The position numbers were made by a program, and so were the translations under genes. 64,000 nucleotides of DNA from a candidate division BRC1 bacterium ADurb.Bin183. GTDB taxonomy: Bacteria; Sumerlaeota; Sumerlaeia; MWCT01. The notes below the pieces were generated by a model, which was not told where the DNA came from, did not search any database, and saw nothing but the letters and a program-made list of their open reading frames with translations. The stretch covers positions 92,625-156,624 of the forward strand of contig MWCT01000007.1 in assembly GCA_002070185.1 (NCBI GenBank), given 5' to 3'. Shown piece by piece: positions 45,074 through 53,907 of this stretch (its first letter is position 1; every line of letters starts with the position of its first letter).

Positions 45074-45384
45074 AATTTTTTACCATAACCTTAGCGAAAA
45101 AGATAACATTTTTCTTCTCACGGTTTGATGCGGGTTGTCAATAATATAATCAAAAAATGAAAGCGTGGCGCACCTCTTTTGTGTGTTGGTATAATATGGA
45201 CTTGAGCTTCTCCCCTTCCGCCAAGACCAAAAAAACATGAAAGTTAGACATTAGAGTATAAACATACTTTTTGTGCTATGTTAGAATTTGCTATCCGCAT
45301 AAATAAGTTGCAAATAAAAATGACAAAATATAAGTGTCTCATGCGTTTAAGTTTGATAAGATTTAATGTATCCTCATAAAAATT
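45074..45384. other. Intergenic region upstream of the GldF-like gene
   Basis: A 311-nt AT-rich gap. It contains an extended -10 element (TGGTATAAT, 45187-45195) without a good -35, which could drive the plus-strand genes from about 180 nt upstream. No gene or repeat recognised. Confidence 0.45.
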
Positions 45385-46152
45385 ATGTGGTTTGCGATTT
45401 ACAAAAGAGAACTGAAAGCGTGCCTGCAATCGCCTGTTATTTATGCCCTCGCAGGCGTCTATTTTTTCCTGACCGCTTACTTCACACTGGGTATGATGAT
45501 TGAATTTTCGGATGCTTATAATGATTACAACATGCGCCAGTTGTATGGCATGAGCTCCATGAACGTGACGGAGTGGGTGGTTCGTGGATTTTTTGGGTTG
45601 ATGAATTTTCTGATGTTGATTGTCGCGCCGCTTTTGACCATGCGCCTTTTTGCCGAAGAGCGCCGCAGCCGAACTTTTGATTTGCTGGTGACCTGTCCCG
45701 TCCGCGATGGGGACATTCTGGCGGGTAAGTTCCTTTCCGTGCTTACTATTCTCGGCGCGTTGCTTGCCGTCTGTTTTGTGTTCCCGCTAATTCTGGGAAA
45801 GTATAGCCAGCCTGAATGGGCGGTGGTTTTTGCCGGATATCTCGGCGTGGCGCTGTGCGTTCTGGCTTTTGCTGCCTTTGGCGTGTTTGCCTCAGCGATA
45901 ACAGAAAACCAGATTATCGCCGCCTTCATCGGTTTTGCGGGGCTTCTTTTTTTCTATCTAATAGGCGATGTTACATCTTCGCAGGCGGGCTGGAAGGGGA
46001 AAGCGGCGGGTGCGTTTTCCATTCGACAGCATAGCATGTCCTTTGCCCAAGGCGTTATTGAATTGAAAGACATTTTTTTCTTTTTCGCCTTCGCAGCGTT
46101 TTTTTTGTTCCTTTCGCTTGAGGTTCTCAAGGCGCGGCGTTGGAGGACGTGA
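45385..46152 (+). CDS. ABC-2-type permease (GldF-like)
   Basis: A 255-residue membrane protein with six hydrophobic segments. It has the family's N-terminal IYKRELKACLQSPVIYAL, the amphipathic RLFAEERRSRTFDLLVTCP motif after the second helix, and a TENQIIAAFIGFAGLL segment. Relatives form the channel of ABC exporters of the Gld/Nos type. It is followed 57 nt later by the GldG-like gene and then a DUF4340 gene, the usual order, but the ATPase that normally comes first is absent here. Substrate unknown; outside Bacteroidota these clusters are not tied to gliding. Confidence 0.9.
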   Translation: MWFAIYKRELKACLQSPVIYALAGVYFFLTAYFTLGMMIEFSDAYNDYNMRQLYGMSSMNVTEWVVRGFFGLMNFLMLIVAPLLTMRLFAEERRSRTFDLLVTCPVRDGDILAGKFLSVLTILGALLAVCFVFPLILGKYSQPEWAVVFAGYLGVALCVLAFAAFGVFASAITENQIIAAFIGFAGLLFFYLIGDVTSSQAGWKGKAAGAFSIRQHSMSFAQGVIELKDIFFFFAFAAFFLFLSLEVLKARRWRT

Positions 46153-46209
46153 AAGAATTGCTGCGATATGAGGGATATATCAAATATCTAAACCGACTGA
46201 TGGCAAAAT

Positions 46210-47760
46210 ATGATTAAATGGATTGCTATTATCGGCGTCTTGATGATGTTTGCCGCGAATGTGATAGCCGCGCTGACGGGCGGATTTGCGTGGTATTCGC
46301 TTGCCTTAGGCGGCGCGGGAATGCTCTGCTTTCTTTCGATGCTTGTCTCCGGCGAGCAGGGCAACACCGCAAATTATATACGGCTAATACTGAATGTTAT
46401 TTTTGTTTTTGGGACGCTTGTCTTTTTATACCTCATTGCCGGCAATCATGACCTCCGCCGCGACCTAACCAAAAACAAGATGTTCAGTCTTTCTCCACAA
46501 ACCATCCGCTATCTGCGCGGCATGGAAGAGCCGATTCATGTCACCGGCTTTTCCACAACCCCCCGCGAAATGCAGCGATTTTTAGAGCAATTCACAGCAC
46601 AGACGGATAAAATCAGCGCATCGGTGAAAAACCCTTTTGCCGATTTCCGCGAGGCGCAGCGGCTCAAAAATGAATTTGAGACCGACCTTTCTCCCGGCGA
46701 TATTTTTATCCAGTCCGGCAAACGAAAGAAAAAAATAAGCCAAATGAATGAAAGCGCATTCATCAACGCCCTTGTCGAAGTGCGCCGCGCGCAGGATACC
46801 GTGATTTATTTCCTCGACGGTCACGGCGAAGGTTCGCTGGATGAACCCACTCAGGAACAACTCAGAAAAAACATCCCAACATTCAGCGCCCTCAAACGTG
46901 TTTGCGAAGAGCGCGGCATGAAGGTTCAACCTTTGGAAATCATGCGCTCCGGATTCGTACCGGATGATGCCTCCGCCATCGTTTGCGCCGGACCGCGCAT
47001 AGACCTGTATCCGATGGAACTCGAAACGCTAAAGGCGTGGCTCAAGGGCGGCGGCAGGCTCATCCTGATGCTCGACCCCGCTCCCAAGCCCGAGCTCAAT
47101 TACCCCAATTTCAAAACCCTTGCCGCTGAATTCGGCATCCTGCTCAAGGACGATATCATCCTTGACCCGAACAAGGAAAGCATGGCGCGATTTGATATGC
47201 CTATCGTCCCCATGGTCACAACCTATGTGCGCCACGCCATCACCGATAATATCCCCTACACCCAGTATCCGCTTTTTGTGCCGCTGGCGCGCACAACGAA
47301 TCCCGCGCCGAATCCGCCCCCTGATATTTCCATTAAACCCTTGCTCAAAAGCAGCTCATCCAGCTGGAGTCAGCCCATCGGCGCAATCCTTGAAGGTAAG
47401 ATGACAAAACCCGCCGCAAATGAAATAGGTCCGCAAACGCTGGCGGTCGCGGCGTCTCAAACTCCGCCCGATGGCGACGAAGAAAAGGCGGCGCGCCTTG
47501 TTGTTTTTGGCGACTCGGATATTTTTACAGATGTGAATATCGTTTATCAGATTCCCCTTTATCTTTTTTCCAACAGCATCAACTGGCTGACCCAGAAAGC
47601 GGATCTGGTTGCCGTGCCGCCGAAAATTGTCGAAGACACCCCCATGGCGCTCACAGCCGGGCAGCGGAATTTCCTTGCCCTCCTTTTTGTGGTCACGATT
47701 CCATCGCTCATTTTTTTTGGCGGACTGGGGTATTCGCTCATTCGGAGACGCATGCGATGA
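46210..47760 (+). CDS. GldG-like ABC transporter auxiliary protein
   Basis: A 516-residue protein: N-terminal membrane helices (three segments in the first ~80 residues), a large extracytoplasmic domain and a final helix (~488-510). The start of the soluble part, DLRRDLTKNKMFSLSPQTIRYLRGM (in parts), and the later IVCAGPRIDLYPMELETLKAWLKGGGRLILMLDP segment (in parts) are hallmarks of the GldG/ABC-type uncharacterised family. VIYFLDGHGEGSL is also typical. It partners with the GldF-like permease. It shares a 4-nt overlap with the DUF4340 gene. Confidence 0.9.
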   Translation: MIKWIAIIGVLMMFAANVIAALTGGFAWYSLALGGAGMLCFLSMLVSGEQGNTANYIRLILNVIFVFGTLVFLYLIAGNHDLRRDLTKNKMFSLSPQTIRYLRGMEEPIHVTGFSTTPREMQRFLEQFTAQTDKISASVKNPFADFREAQRLKNEFETDLSPGDIFIQSGKRKKKISQMNESAFINALVEVRRAQDTVIYFLDGHGEGSLDEPTQEQLRKNIPTFSALKRVCEERGMKVQPLEIMRSGFVPDDASAIVCAGPRIDLYPMELETLKAWLKGGGRLILMLDPAPKPELNYPNFKTLAAEFGILLKDDIILDPNKESMARFDMPIVPMVTTYVRHAITDNIPYTQYPLFVPLARTTNPAPNPPPDISIKPLLKSSSSSWSQPIGAILEGKMTKPAANEIGPQTLAVAASQTPPDGDEEKAARLVVFGDSDIFTDVNIVYQIPLYLFSNSINWLTQKADLVAVPPKIVEDTPMALTAGQRNFLALLFVVTIPSLIFFGGLGYSLIRRRMR

Positions 47761-49502
47761 CATGGAAAAAGACTGCCATCCTTGGGTTGATTTTCCTATG
47801 CGCCATGGCGGGGTATTTTGCTGATAGCAGCCGTTCAAGGCAAAGGCAGCTCGTTAAAGAACGGCAGAATGACCTAATTCCCTTTGACGCAGAAACGGCG
47901 ACCCGCTTCACGCTTATCAATGCCTCCGGGACATATCGCCTGCAAAAAAACGGGGAGGTTTGGTTTATCACGGAACCGCGCCAACTCCAAGCCGATGCCG
48001 ACCAAGTGCAGTCGCTTCTTGCCAACCTCTCCGCCGCCAAACAATACGATCCCGTTGAATCAAACGATTTTGCACAATATGGGCTGGATAAACCTCGGGC
48101 AAGCATCCTCCTTGAAGACCCGCATACCGGCGCAAAGGCAACGCTTCGCGTGGGACTTGAATCAACCGCCCATGACCGATTTTTTGCCGCGCTCGAAGGC
48201 GAAAAAAAAGTCTTCACTATCGCGGTTCATATCAAAACCGCCCTCGAAAAAAACCTTTATCACCTTCGCGATAAAAAAGTTTTCGCCATAAAAAAAGACC
48301 GCATCGCCCGAGTTCAGATTCAATGCGAAGGCGTCCTGACTGCCATGCAAAAAATGCCCGATGGCAAATGGCAATTGCAAAGTCCTTTCATGGAGGAAAC
48401 GGACGCCCCGTCTGTGGAAAACCTTCTCTCAACGCTCGAGACGCTCCGCGCCTCTTCATTTCTGGATGACGCGCCAACCACCCCGGGCTCATTTGGGTTC
48501 GATAAACCCCGCGCCGTTATCGCTGTGCAGGCGGATGATTTAACCACGCTTATATTAGGGCGTGCGGAAAAAATCGGCGAAAGATATTTTGCCCGCATTA
48601 AAGACGCTCAGACGATTTTCACGATTTCAGAACTATTTGTTAATCAGATTTCAGCCGCGCCCAATTCGCTCCGCAGCCGCGAAATCGTCAAACTTAAAGA
48701 ATCCGACATTTCAGAAGTTAAACTTATCACAGGCGATAACTACATCAGCGTTGTCAAAGATGAAAAAGGGGAGTGGCGCTTAAAAGACGATGACAATGTC
48801 CGGCTTGACCGCGCCCGTGTGCGCCGGCTTTTCGCAGATCTGGCATCCCTGCGTATCGCCACATTCGAGGCGGAGCACCCGCGCTCTCTTCAACCCTACG
48901 GTTTGGATAACCCCCGCGCTCGTGTGATTCTCTATCCTCAAAACCGCGAGGAACGCGTTGTGCTTTCGTTCGGCAATCAAGCGGAAGGGCGCGACGTCGC
49001 CTATGCCGCCATATCAAACAGACCGATAGTTTTTGGGGTGGACTGGACAAGAATCGGCGATTTTTATCTGGTCAAGAGCGACCTTGAAGATCGCAAAATC
49101 TTTGAATTTGAGCCGAGCGATATTCATCATATCCGCATCAAAGATAAAGATTTTGAAGGCATTCTGGAAAAAAAAGGCGAGCGCTGGCTGGCTATATCAA
49201 ACGCCGTTTCAAAGAAGCCGGAAATCGCACCCCCCCAAATGATGGTTCTGCTCAATGAGATTCTTAACCTTGAGTATGAAATGGAAGTGCAGGAGCCGCG
49301 CACGCCAAAAGATGCCTCGATTGTTGACATCAAGATATCTGATAAAGACGCCGGCGAACTTGCAAATATATCCGTATATATGGAAGATAAACCGCAAGTT
49401 CTGCTTAAAACGGCGGGCGGAAAATCCTATCTTGTAAGACGCCTTGAAATTGAAAAAATAATCAAGTCGTTCATGGGTTTTTTTGAAAAGGAAAAAGAGT
49501 AA
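47757..49502 (+). CDS. DUF4340-domain protein
   Basis: A 581-residue protein with one N-terminal membrane helix (TAILGLIFLCAMAGYF), then repeated DUF4340 beta-rich units. Each shows a WFITEPRQLQADADQVQSLL-type strand-helix (in parts) and a YGLDKPRASI or YGLDNPRARV signature. The pattern occurs three times (near residues 105, 245 and 380). It begins inside the GldG-like stop codon and is regularly found in this gene order, so it is likely a periplasmic partner of the same ABC complex. Its molecular role is not established. Confidence 0.88.
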   Translation: MTWKKTAILGLIFLCAMAGYFADSSRSRQRQLVKERQNDLIPFDAETATRFTLINASGTYRLQKNGEVWFITEPRQLQADADQVQSLLANLSAAKQYDPVESNDFAQYGLDKPRASILLEDPHTGAKATLRVGLESTAHDRFFAALEGEKKVFTIAVHIKTALEKNLYHLRDKKVFAIKKDRIARVQIQCEGVLTAMQKMPDGKWQLQSPFMEETDAPSVENLLSTLETLRASSFLDDAPTTPGSFGFDKPRAVIAVQADDLTTLILGRAEKIGERYFARIKDAQTIFTISELFVNQISAAPNSLRSREIVKLKESDISEVKLITGDNYISVVKDEKGEWRLKDDDNVRLDRARVRRLFADLASLRIATFEAEHPRSLQPYGLDNPRARVILYPQNREERVVLSFGNQAEGRDVAYAAISNRPIVFGVDWTRIGDFYLVKSDLEDRKIFEFEPSDIHHIRIKDKDFEGILEKKGERWLAISNAVSKKPEIAPPQMMVLLNEILNLEYEMEVQEPRTPKDASIVDIKISDKDAGELANISVYMEDKPQVLLKTAGGKSYLVRRLEIEKIIKSFMGFFEKEKE

Positions 49503-49821
49503 TTACGTTCAGGATAAAATCGGGCGGTATTTGTCGGGCTGAGACACATTGGCGCCGTTGCAAAAATTTAAGGAAATGGGTATAGCCTTGAAGCGGCGAG
49601 GATATGCGGTTCCACATCGCGGCGACAATCCCAACACTTTGGGCGAGTGGTTGATTTTATTTGCGACAAGATGTCCGCCTTCAATTCGCCGCTCATGGCT
49701 CGATTGCGGCAAAATTTTAAATTGATGATGAAAGAAATCACTGGACAAAACACTGGTGAATCCGTTTTATTCTCGCGTTAATTGGTAAGGTTCAAATTTA
49801 TGATTTTTTAAGGAGCAATAT
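49503..49821. other. Intergenic region upstream of the malic enzyme operon
   Basis: A 319-nt gap. It holds a possible promoter (next entry) and no gene that I can support; minus-strand frames of 61-79 codons here show no family pattern. The stretch 49510-49700 has base composition like coding DNA, so it may be a decayed gene, but I cannot name it. Confidence 0.45.
49742..49770 (+). promoter_or_regulatory. Possible promoter of the malic enzyme-fumarase-hdr operon
   Basis: TGGACA (49742-49747), 17-bp spacer, TTTTAT (49765-49770), with the ATG 51 nt downstream and TTAAGGAG as ribosome site. A 5/6 and 4/6 match respectively. Confidence 0.35.
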
Positions 49822-51171
49822 ATGACTGAAAAAGTGACAAAAGAGGAGCTTCTTGCAAAAGCAAAAAAACCCTCTCACGACGCGATGATTATGCATCCCT
49901 ACTACAAAGGTAAAATCGGCGTCATGTCCAAATGCGTCGTCAGAGACGTCAGCGATTTTGCCATCTGGTATACCCCCGGGGTTGCCGCCCCCTGCAAAGA
50001 TATACAGGCAAATCCTGAGCGTGTATATGAACACACCAACAAAGGCAACATGGTCGCGGTTGTTTCGGATGGCACGCGCGTTTTGGGGTTGGGCGATATC
50101 GGCGCCGAGGCAAGCATTCCTGTTATGGAGGGGAAAGCCCTCCTTTTCAAATATCTCGGCGGCGTGGACGCCTTCCCTGTCTGCCTTGATACCAAAGACC
50201 CCGACCTGATGATTCAAACGGTCAAATTAATCCAACCCTGTTTCGGCGGCATCAATCTCGAGGATATTTCCATGCCGAAATGCTTCCGCATTTTGGATAC
50301 ATTGCGCAAGGAATGCCATATACCTGTCTGGCATGACGACCAGCAGGGCACGGCGGCGGTCACGCTGGCGGGACTCATTAACGCCCTAAAGATTGTCGGT
50401 AAAAGAATGGAAGATGTCAGAATCGCAATGGTCGGGGCGGGCGCTTCCAATATTCGCATCGCGCATGTCATCATGCAAGCGGGCATTGACCCACAAAAAA
50501 TCATTATGTGCGATTCCAAAGGCACGCTGCATAAAGGCAGAAAAGAATTGGAATCCGAGTTCAAAGAAAAATGGGAAATGTGCCTTATCACAAACGGCAA
50601 TGACGTCCGCGGCAGCATCCCAGACGCCATGAAAGGCGCTGATGTCCTCATCGCCCTTTCCCAACCCGGTCCGGATGTCATCAAAAAAGAATGGATTCAA
50701 CTCATGAATAAAGAATCCATTGTGTTCGTTTGCGCCAATCCCATTCCCGAAATCTGGCCCTGGGAGGCAAAAGAAGCCGGTGCGCGCATTGTGGCGACAG
50801 GGCGCTCGGATTTCCCCAATCAGGTGAATAATTCGCTTGGATTCCCCGCCATATTCCGCGGCACGCTCGATGTGCGCGCCTCAACAATTACGGATGAAAT
50901 GTGCATCGAGGCGGCAAGGGCGCTGGCGGAGTTTGCCGAAAAGAACCGAGGCATCAGCGATGATTACCTGCTCCCCACAATGGACGAGTGGGAAGTGTTC
51001 CCATACGAAGCGGCGGCTGTAGGGATGAAAGCCATCGAACAGGGCATTGCCAAATTAAAATTCACACGCGATGAATTGCTCGAGATGGCGCGCAAAAGAA
51101 TTCGCCATTCCCGCGAGGGGATAGAACTGCTCATGAAAGAGGGTTTGATTCCGCCTGCGCCGCAAGTCTGA
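49822..51171 (+). CDS. Malic enzyme (oxaloacetate-decarboxylating malate dehydrogenase)
   Basis: A 449-residue enzyme of the short MaeB-like class without the phosphotransacetylase tail. Features: YTPGVAAPCKDI with the catalytic Tyr, VSDGTRVLGLGDIG, EGKALLFKYLGGVDAFP with the catalytic Lys, INLEDISMPKCF with the metal acidic residues, WHDDQQGTAAVTLAGL, and the NAD(P) loop VGAGASNIRIA (a variant of GAGAAG). It converts malate to pyruvate and CO2 with reduction of NAD(P). Fumarase follows 33 nt downstream, so the two would take fumarate to pyruvate and yield NAD(P)H. The Hdr genes in the same run could use that reductant. Cofactor choice is not certain. Confidence 0.93.
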   Translation: MTEKVTKEELLAKAKKPSHDAMIMHPYYKGKIGVMSKCVVRDVSDFAIWYTPGVAAPCKDIQANPERVYEHTNKGNMVAVVSDGTRVLGLGDIGAEASIPVMEGKALLFKYLGGVDAFPVCLDTKDPDLMIQTVKLIQPCFGGINLEDISMPKCFRILDTLRKECHIPVWHDDQQGTAAVTLAGLINALKIVGKRMEDVRIAMVGAGASNIRIAHVIMQAGIDPQKIIMCDSKGTLHKGRKELESEFKEKWEMCLITNGNDVRGSIPDAMKGADVLIALSQPGPDVIKKEWIQLMNKESIVFVCANPIPEIWPWEAKEAGARIVATGRSDFPNQVNNSLGFPAIFRGTLDVRASTITDEMCIEAARALAEFAEKNRGISDDYLLPTMDEWEVFPYEAAAVGMKAIEQGIAKLKFTRDELLEMARKRIRHSREGIELLMKEGLIPPAPQV

Positions 51172-51204
51172 ACGCAGCCGACCGTCAATGGGGGAGAGCA
51201 TCTT

Positions 51205-52047
51205 ATGAGGGAAATTGATGTTCGCGATATAACAAAAATAGTTGCGCGCCTATGCATAGAATCCAACTACTTCGCAACAGATGACCTTGTAAAGGCGACT
51301 GAAGAAAGCATCTTGAAAGAAGAATCGCCGGCGGGACGTGCCGCTTTGGAAAAAATCCGCGAGAACCAAAAAATAGCGGCGGCGGAAGAATTGGCGATCT
51401 GCCAAGACACCGGCGTGGCGGTTGTTTTCATCGAAGCAGGGCAGGACGCGCATTTCATCGGCGGCGATCTCGAGCAGTCCATCCACGAGGGCGTGCGGCA
51501 AGGTTATCGAGACGGCTATCTGAGAAAATCTGTCGTGGAAGACCCCCTGCGCCGCAAGAATACCGGCGACAACACCCCCGCCGTAATCCACATTCGAATT
51601 GTGCCGGGCGATAAAGTAAAAATCACCATTGCCCCCAAAGGCGGCGGAAGCGAAAACATGTCCACCGTAAAAATGTTTGCGCCATCCGCCGGGCGCGAAG
51701 GGATTATCAAGTTTGTGGTTGACTGGGTCAAACAAGCCGGCGCAAACCCCTGCCCGCCGACGGTGGTCGGCGTGGGAATCGGCGGCACGTTTGAAAAAGT
51801 GGCAATGCTGGCAAAAATGGCGCTCCTTCGACCCATCGGGCAGCCCAATCCCGACCCTTTCTATGCAGATATGGAAAAAGAAATACTGCAAAAAATTAAC
51901 GCCCTCGGCATAGGACCTCAAGGTTTTGGCGGACGCATCACATCCTTTGCGGTTCACATCGAGACTCACCCGTGCCACATCGCCTCCCTTCCGGCAGCGA
52001 TAAATATGAATTGCCACGTCTCGCGCCACCAATCTTTTATATTGTAA
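51205..52047 (+). CDS. Fumarate hydratase class I, alpha subunit
   Basis: A 280-residue [4Fe-4S] hydro-lyase subunit. Cluster-binding Cys candidates are in AICQDTGVAVVF, NPCPPTVVGVGIGG and ETHPCHIASLP. GGSENMS and the RRKNTGDNTPAVIHI segment are typical of the two-subunit class I fumarase/tartrate dehydratase family. GGGGGAG-type ribosome site upstream. The oxygen-labile cluster fits an anaerobe. Paired with the beta subunit 9 nt downstream. Fumarase is the best reading given malic enzyme next door; L-tartrate dehydratase is the alternative. Confidence 0.92.
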   Translation: MREIDVRDITKIVARLCIESNYFATDDLVKATEESILKEESPAGRAALEKIRENQKIAAAEELAICQDTGVAVVFIEAGQDAHFIGGDLEQSIHEGVRQGYRDGYLRKSVVEDPLRRKNTGDNTPAVIHIRIVPGDKVKITIAPKGGGSENMSTVKMFAPSAGREGIIKFVVDWVKQAGANPCPPTVVGVGIGGTFEKVAMLAKMALLRPIGQPNPDPFYADMEKEILQKINALGIGPQGFGGRITSFAVHIETHPCHIASLPAAINMNCHVSRHQSFIL

Positions 52048-52056
52048 GGAATGCCC

Positions 52057-52611
52057 ATGTCTTCCATTAAACGCCTCTCAACACCGCTGACGGATGAAGC
52101 CGTCTTGAGCCTGAAGATGGGCGATGATGTCCTCATCAGCGGCGTCATTTACACAGGACGCGATGCGGCTCACAAGCGTCTCTTCGATATTTTGCAAGCG
52201 GGCGGAGAATTGCCTGTGGACTTGCGCGGACAGATTATTTATTATGTGGGTCCCGCTCCTGCTAAACCGGGGCATGCCATCGGTCCCGCCGGTCCCACAA
52301 CCAGCTACCGTATGGACGCCTACACGCCCCGTCTTTTGGAATACGGACTCAAAGGCATGATAGGAAAAGGCAATCGCTCCCATGAGGTGATTGAAGCGAT
52401 AAAAAAATATAAAGCGGTCTATTTTGCCGCTATCGGTGGCGCCGCGGCGCTCATAGCCAAAAGCATTCATAAAGCGGAAGTCGTCGCTTATGACGACCTC
52501 GGTCCGGAGGCGATCCGGCGCCTGGAAGTCGTGGATTTTCCGGCAGTTGTCATCAATGATTGCATGGGAAATGATTTATATGTTGAAGGAGAAAGGCGGT
52601 TTAAGCTATAA
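52057..52611 (+). CDS. Fumarate hydratase class I, beta subunit
   Basis: The ATG at 52057 is preferred over that at 52051 because AAGGA (overlapping the alpha-subunit stop) then has a 6-nt spacing. The 184-residue protein has the beta-subunit signature: LKMGDDVLISGVIYTGRDAAHKR (in parts), YYVGPAPAKPG, GPAGPTTSYRMD and GMIGKGNRS, plus a late AAALIAKSI segment. It completes the active site with the alpha subunit. The hdrC ATG follows after only 7 nt, which ties the fumarase and Hdr genes into one operon. Confidence 0.93.
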   Translation: MSSIKRLSTPLTDEAVLSLKMGDDVLISGVIYTGRDAAHKRLFDILQAGGELPVDLRGQIIYYVGPAPAKPGHAIGPAGPTTSYRMDAYTPRLLEYGLKGMIGKGNRSHEVIEAIKKYKAVYFAAIGGAAALIAKSIHKAEVVAYDDLGPEAIRRLEVVDFPAVVINDCMGNDLYVEGERRFKL

Positions 52612-52618
52612 TACTAAA

Positions 52619-53017
52619 ATGGAAATAGAAACAATGGACATAAAATCCGAGTTCGCGGAGCGAATTAGCGAAATCAGCGGCGCGAACCTCTTCAAATGCT
52701 ATCAGTGCGGAAAGTGCTCGGCGGGTTGCCCTATGGCAGAGAGCATGGACATCCTTCCTAACCAGATTGTGCGATTAGCGCAACTCGGGCAGTGGGATGA
52801 AATACAGAACTCTAACACACCATGGATTTGCGCCGCCTGCCTCGCATGTTCTGTGCGATGTCCGCGCGGTATTCAAATCGCCGAAGCCATCGAAGCCGTT
52901 CGCCAAATCTGCCTGCGCAATCGGAACTCCGAAAGAAGGCTTGGGCTCAGCGATGAGCAAATCAAAGAACTGCCGCCCATCGCCATTATTAGCGCCTATC
53001 GAAAGATTGCGGAATGA
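52619..53017 (+). CDS. hdrC: HdrC-like iron-sulfur subunit
   Basis: A 132-residue ferredoxin-type protein with two [4Fe-4S] sites: C27-x2-C30-x2-C33-x3-C37 in CYQCGKCSAGCP and C71-x2-C74-x2-C77-x3-C81 in CAACLACSVRCP. All eight ligands are Cys, unlike the second HdrC in this operon. An internal ATG at 52634 is an alternative start. In Hdr complexes HdrC passes electrons between HdrA and HdrB. It overlaps hdrB by 4 nt. Confidence 0.93.
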   Translation: MEIETMDIKSEFAERISEISGANLFKCYQCGKCSAGCPMAESMDILPNQIVRLAQLGQWDEIQNSNTPWICAACLACSVRCPRGIQIAEAIEAVRQICLRNRNSERRLGLSDEQIKELPPIAIISAYRKIAE

Positions 53018-53907
53018 AATCCATGACAAAATTATTGTATTATCCCGGATGCACCCTGAAGGCAGACGCCCAGCATTTTGAAGAATCGGCAATGTGCGCC
53101 TTGAAAGAACTCGGATTTGAACTTCAGGAACTGGAGCGATGGAATTGCTGCGGAACAGTTTTTTCACTCGCCACAGATAACACTATGTTCCATCTCGCCC
53201 CGCTGCGCAACCTTTTGCGGACGCGGGAAGAGGGCGGCGATAAATTATTCACCTTATGCTCCATGTGCTACAACACGCTCAAACGCGCCAATAAACTTTT
53301 TAACGAAGACCCGGAAAAAAATGACAAAGTCCGCAAAGCCATGTATGAAGAGGCGATTGCATACGACGGCAAAACGCAGACGCTTCATCTGCTTTCTTTA
53401 TTGCGCGATGAGGTGGGTTTTGATACATTAAAAAATAAAATCGGCAAAGGATTGAACGGAATTAAACTTGCCCCCTATTATGGCTGCATGTTGCTCAGAC
53501 CCGATGGGCTCGGTGTTGACAATATGGAACATCCCAGAGTCTTTGAAGATTTGATTCGAGCGATGGGCGCAGAGGCGGCGGATTTCCCGTTTCGCGCAGA
53601 ATGCTGCGGCTCTTACCAAACGGCGCAGCAGCCGGAGATTGTGGCGGAGCGGACGCGGCTCATAATCGGCAGCGCCCGTAAATGCGGCGCAGATGCTGTT
53701 GCTGTGAGCTGCCCCCTGTGCGCCTTTAACCTCGACCAACGTCAAGCAATCGCCGCACGCCTGCATTCGGATTTTGAATTAATGCCGGTGCTTTACATCA
53801 CAGAATGCCTCTGTTTGGCGCTGGGCATCGAATTCAAAGAGCCTTGGAAGGCGTTCCATTACGCGCCGGTGGATGCGGTCATCCGCAAAATGGAGAAGAA
53901 GGCATGA
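53014..53907 (+). CDS. hdrB: HdrB-like subunit with two CCG domains
   Basis: A 297-residue protein carrying two cysteine-rich CCG domains, which in methanogen HdrB bind the two noncubane [4Fe-4S] clusters that cleave a disulfide. Motifs: YYPGCTLKADA, WNCCGTVF, LCSMCYNTLKRA, YYGCMLLRPDG, ECCGSYQ, SCPLCAFNL. The set is complete, so disulfide or analogous substrate chemistry is likely retained. In bacteria the substrate of HdrB homologues is mostly unknown. Overlaps hdrC and hdrA by 4 nt each. Confidence 0.94.
   Translation: MKSMTKLLYYPGCTLKADAQHFEESAMCALKELGFELQELERWNCCGTVFSLATDNTMFHLAPLRNLLRTREEGGDKLFTLCSMCYNTLKRANKLFNEDPEKNDKVRKAMYEEAIAYDGKTQTLHLLSLLRDEVGFDTLKNKIGKGLNGIKLAPYYGCMLLRPDGLGVDNMEHPRVFEDLIRAMGAEAADFPFRAECCGSYQTAQQPEIVAERTRLIIGSARKCGADAVAVSCPLCAFNLDQRQAIAARLHSDFELMPVLYITECLCLALGIEFKEPWKAFHYAPVDAVIRKMEKKA

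Noticed and set aside
49509..49753. Minus-strand frames of 61-79 codons before the malic enzyme gene
   Set aside because: No recognisable family; could be a decayed gene but there is not enough to name it.
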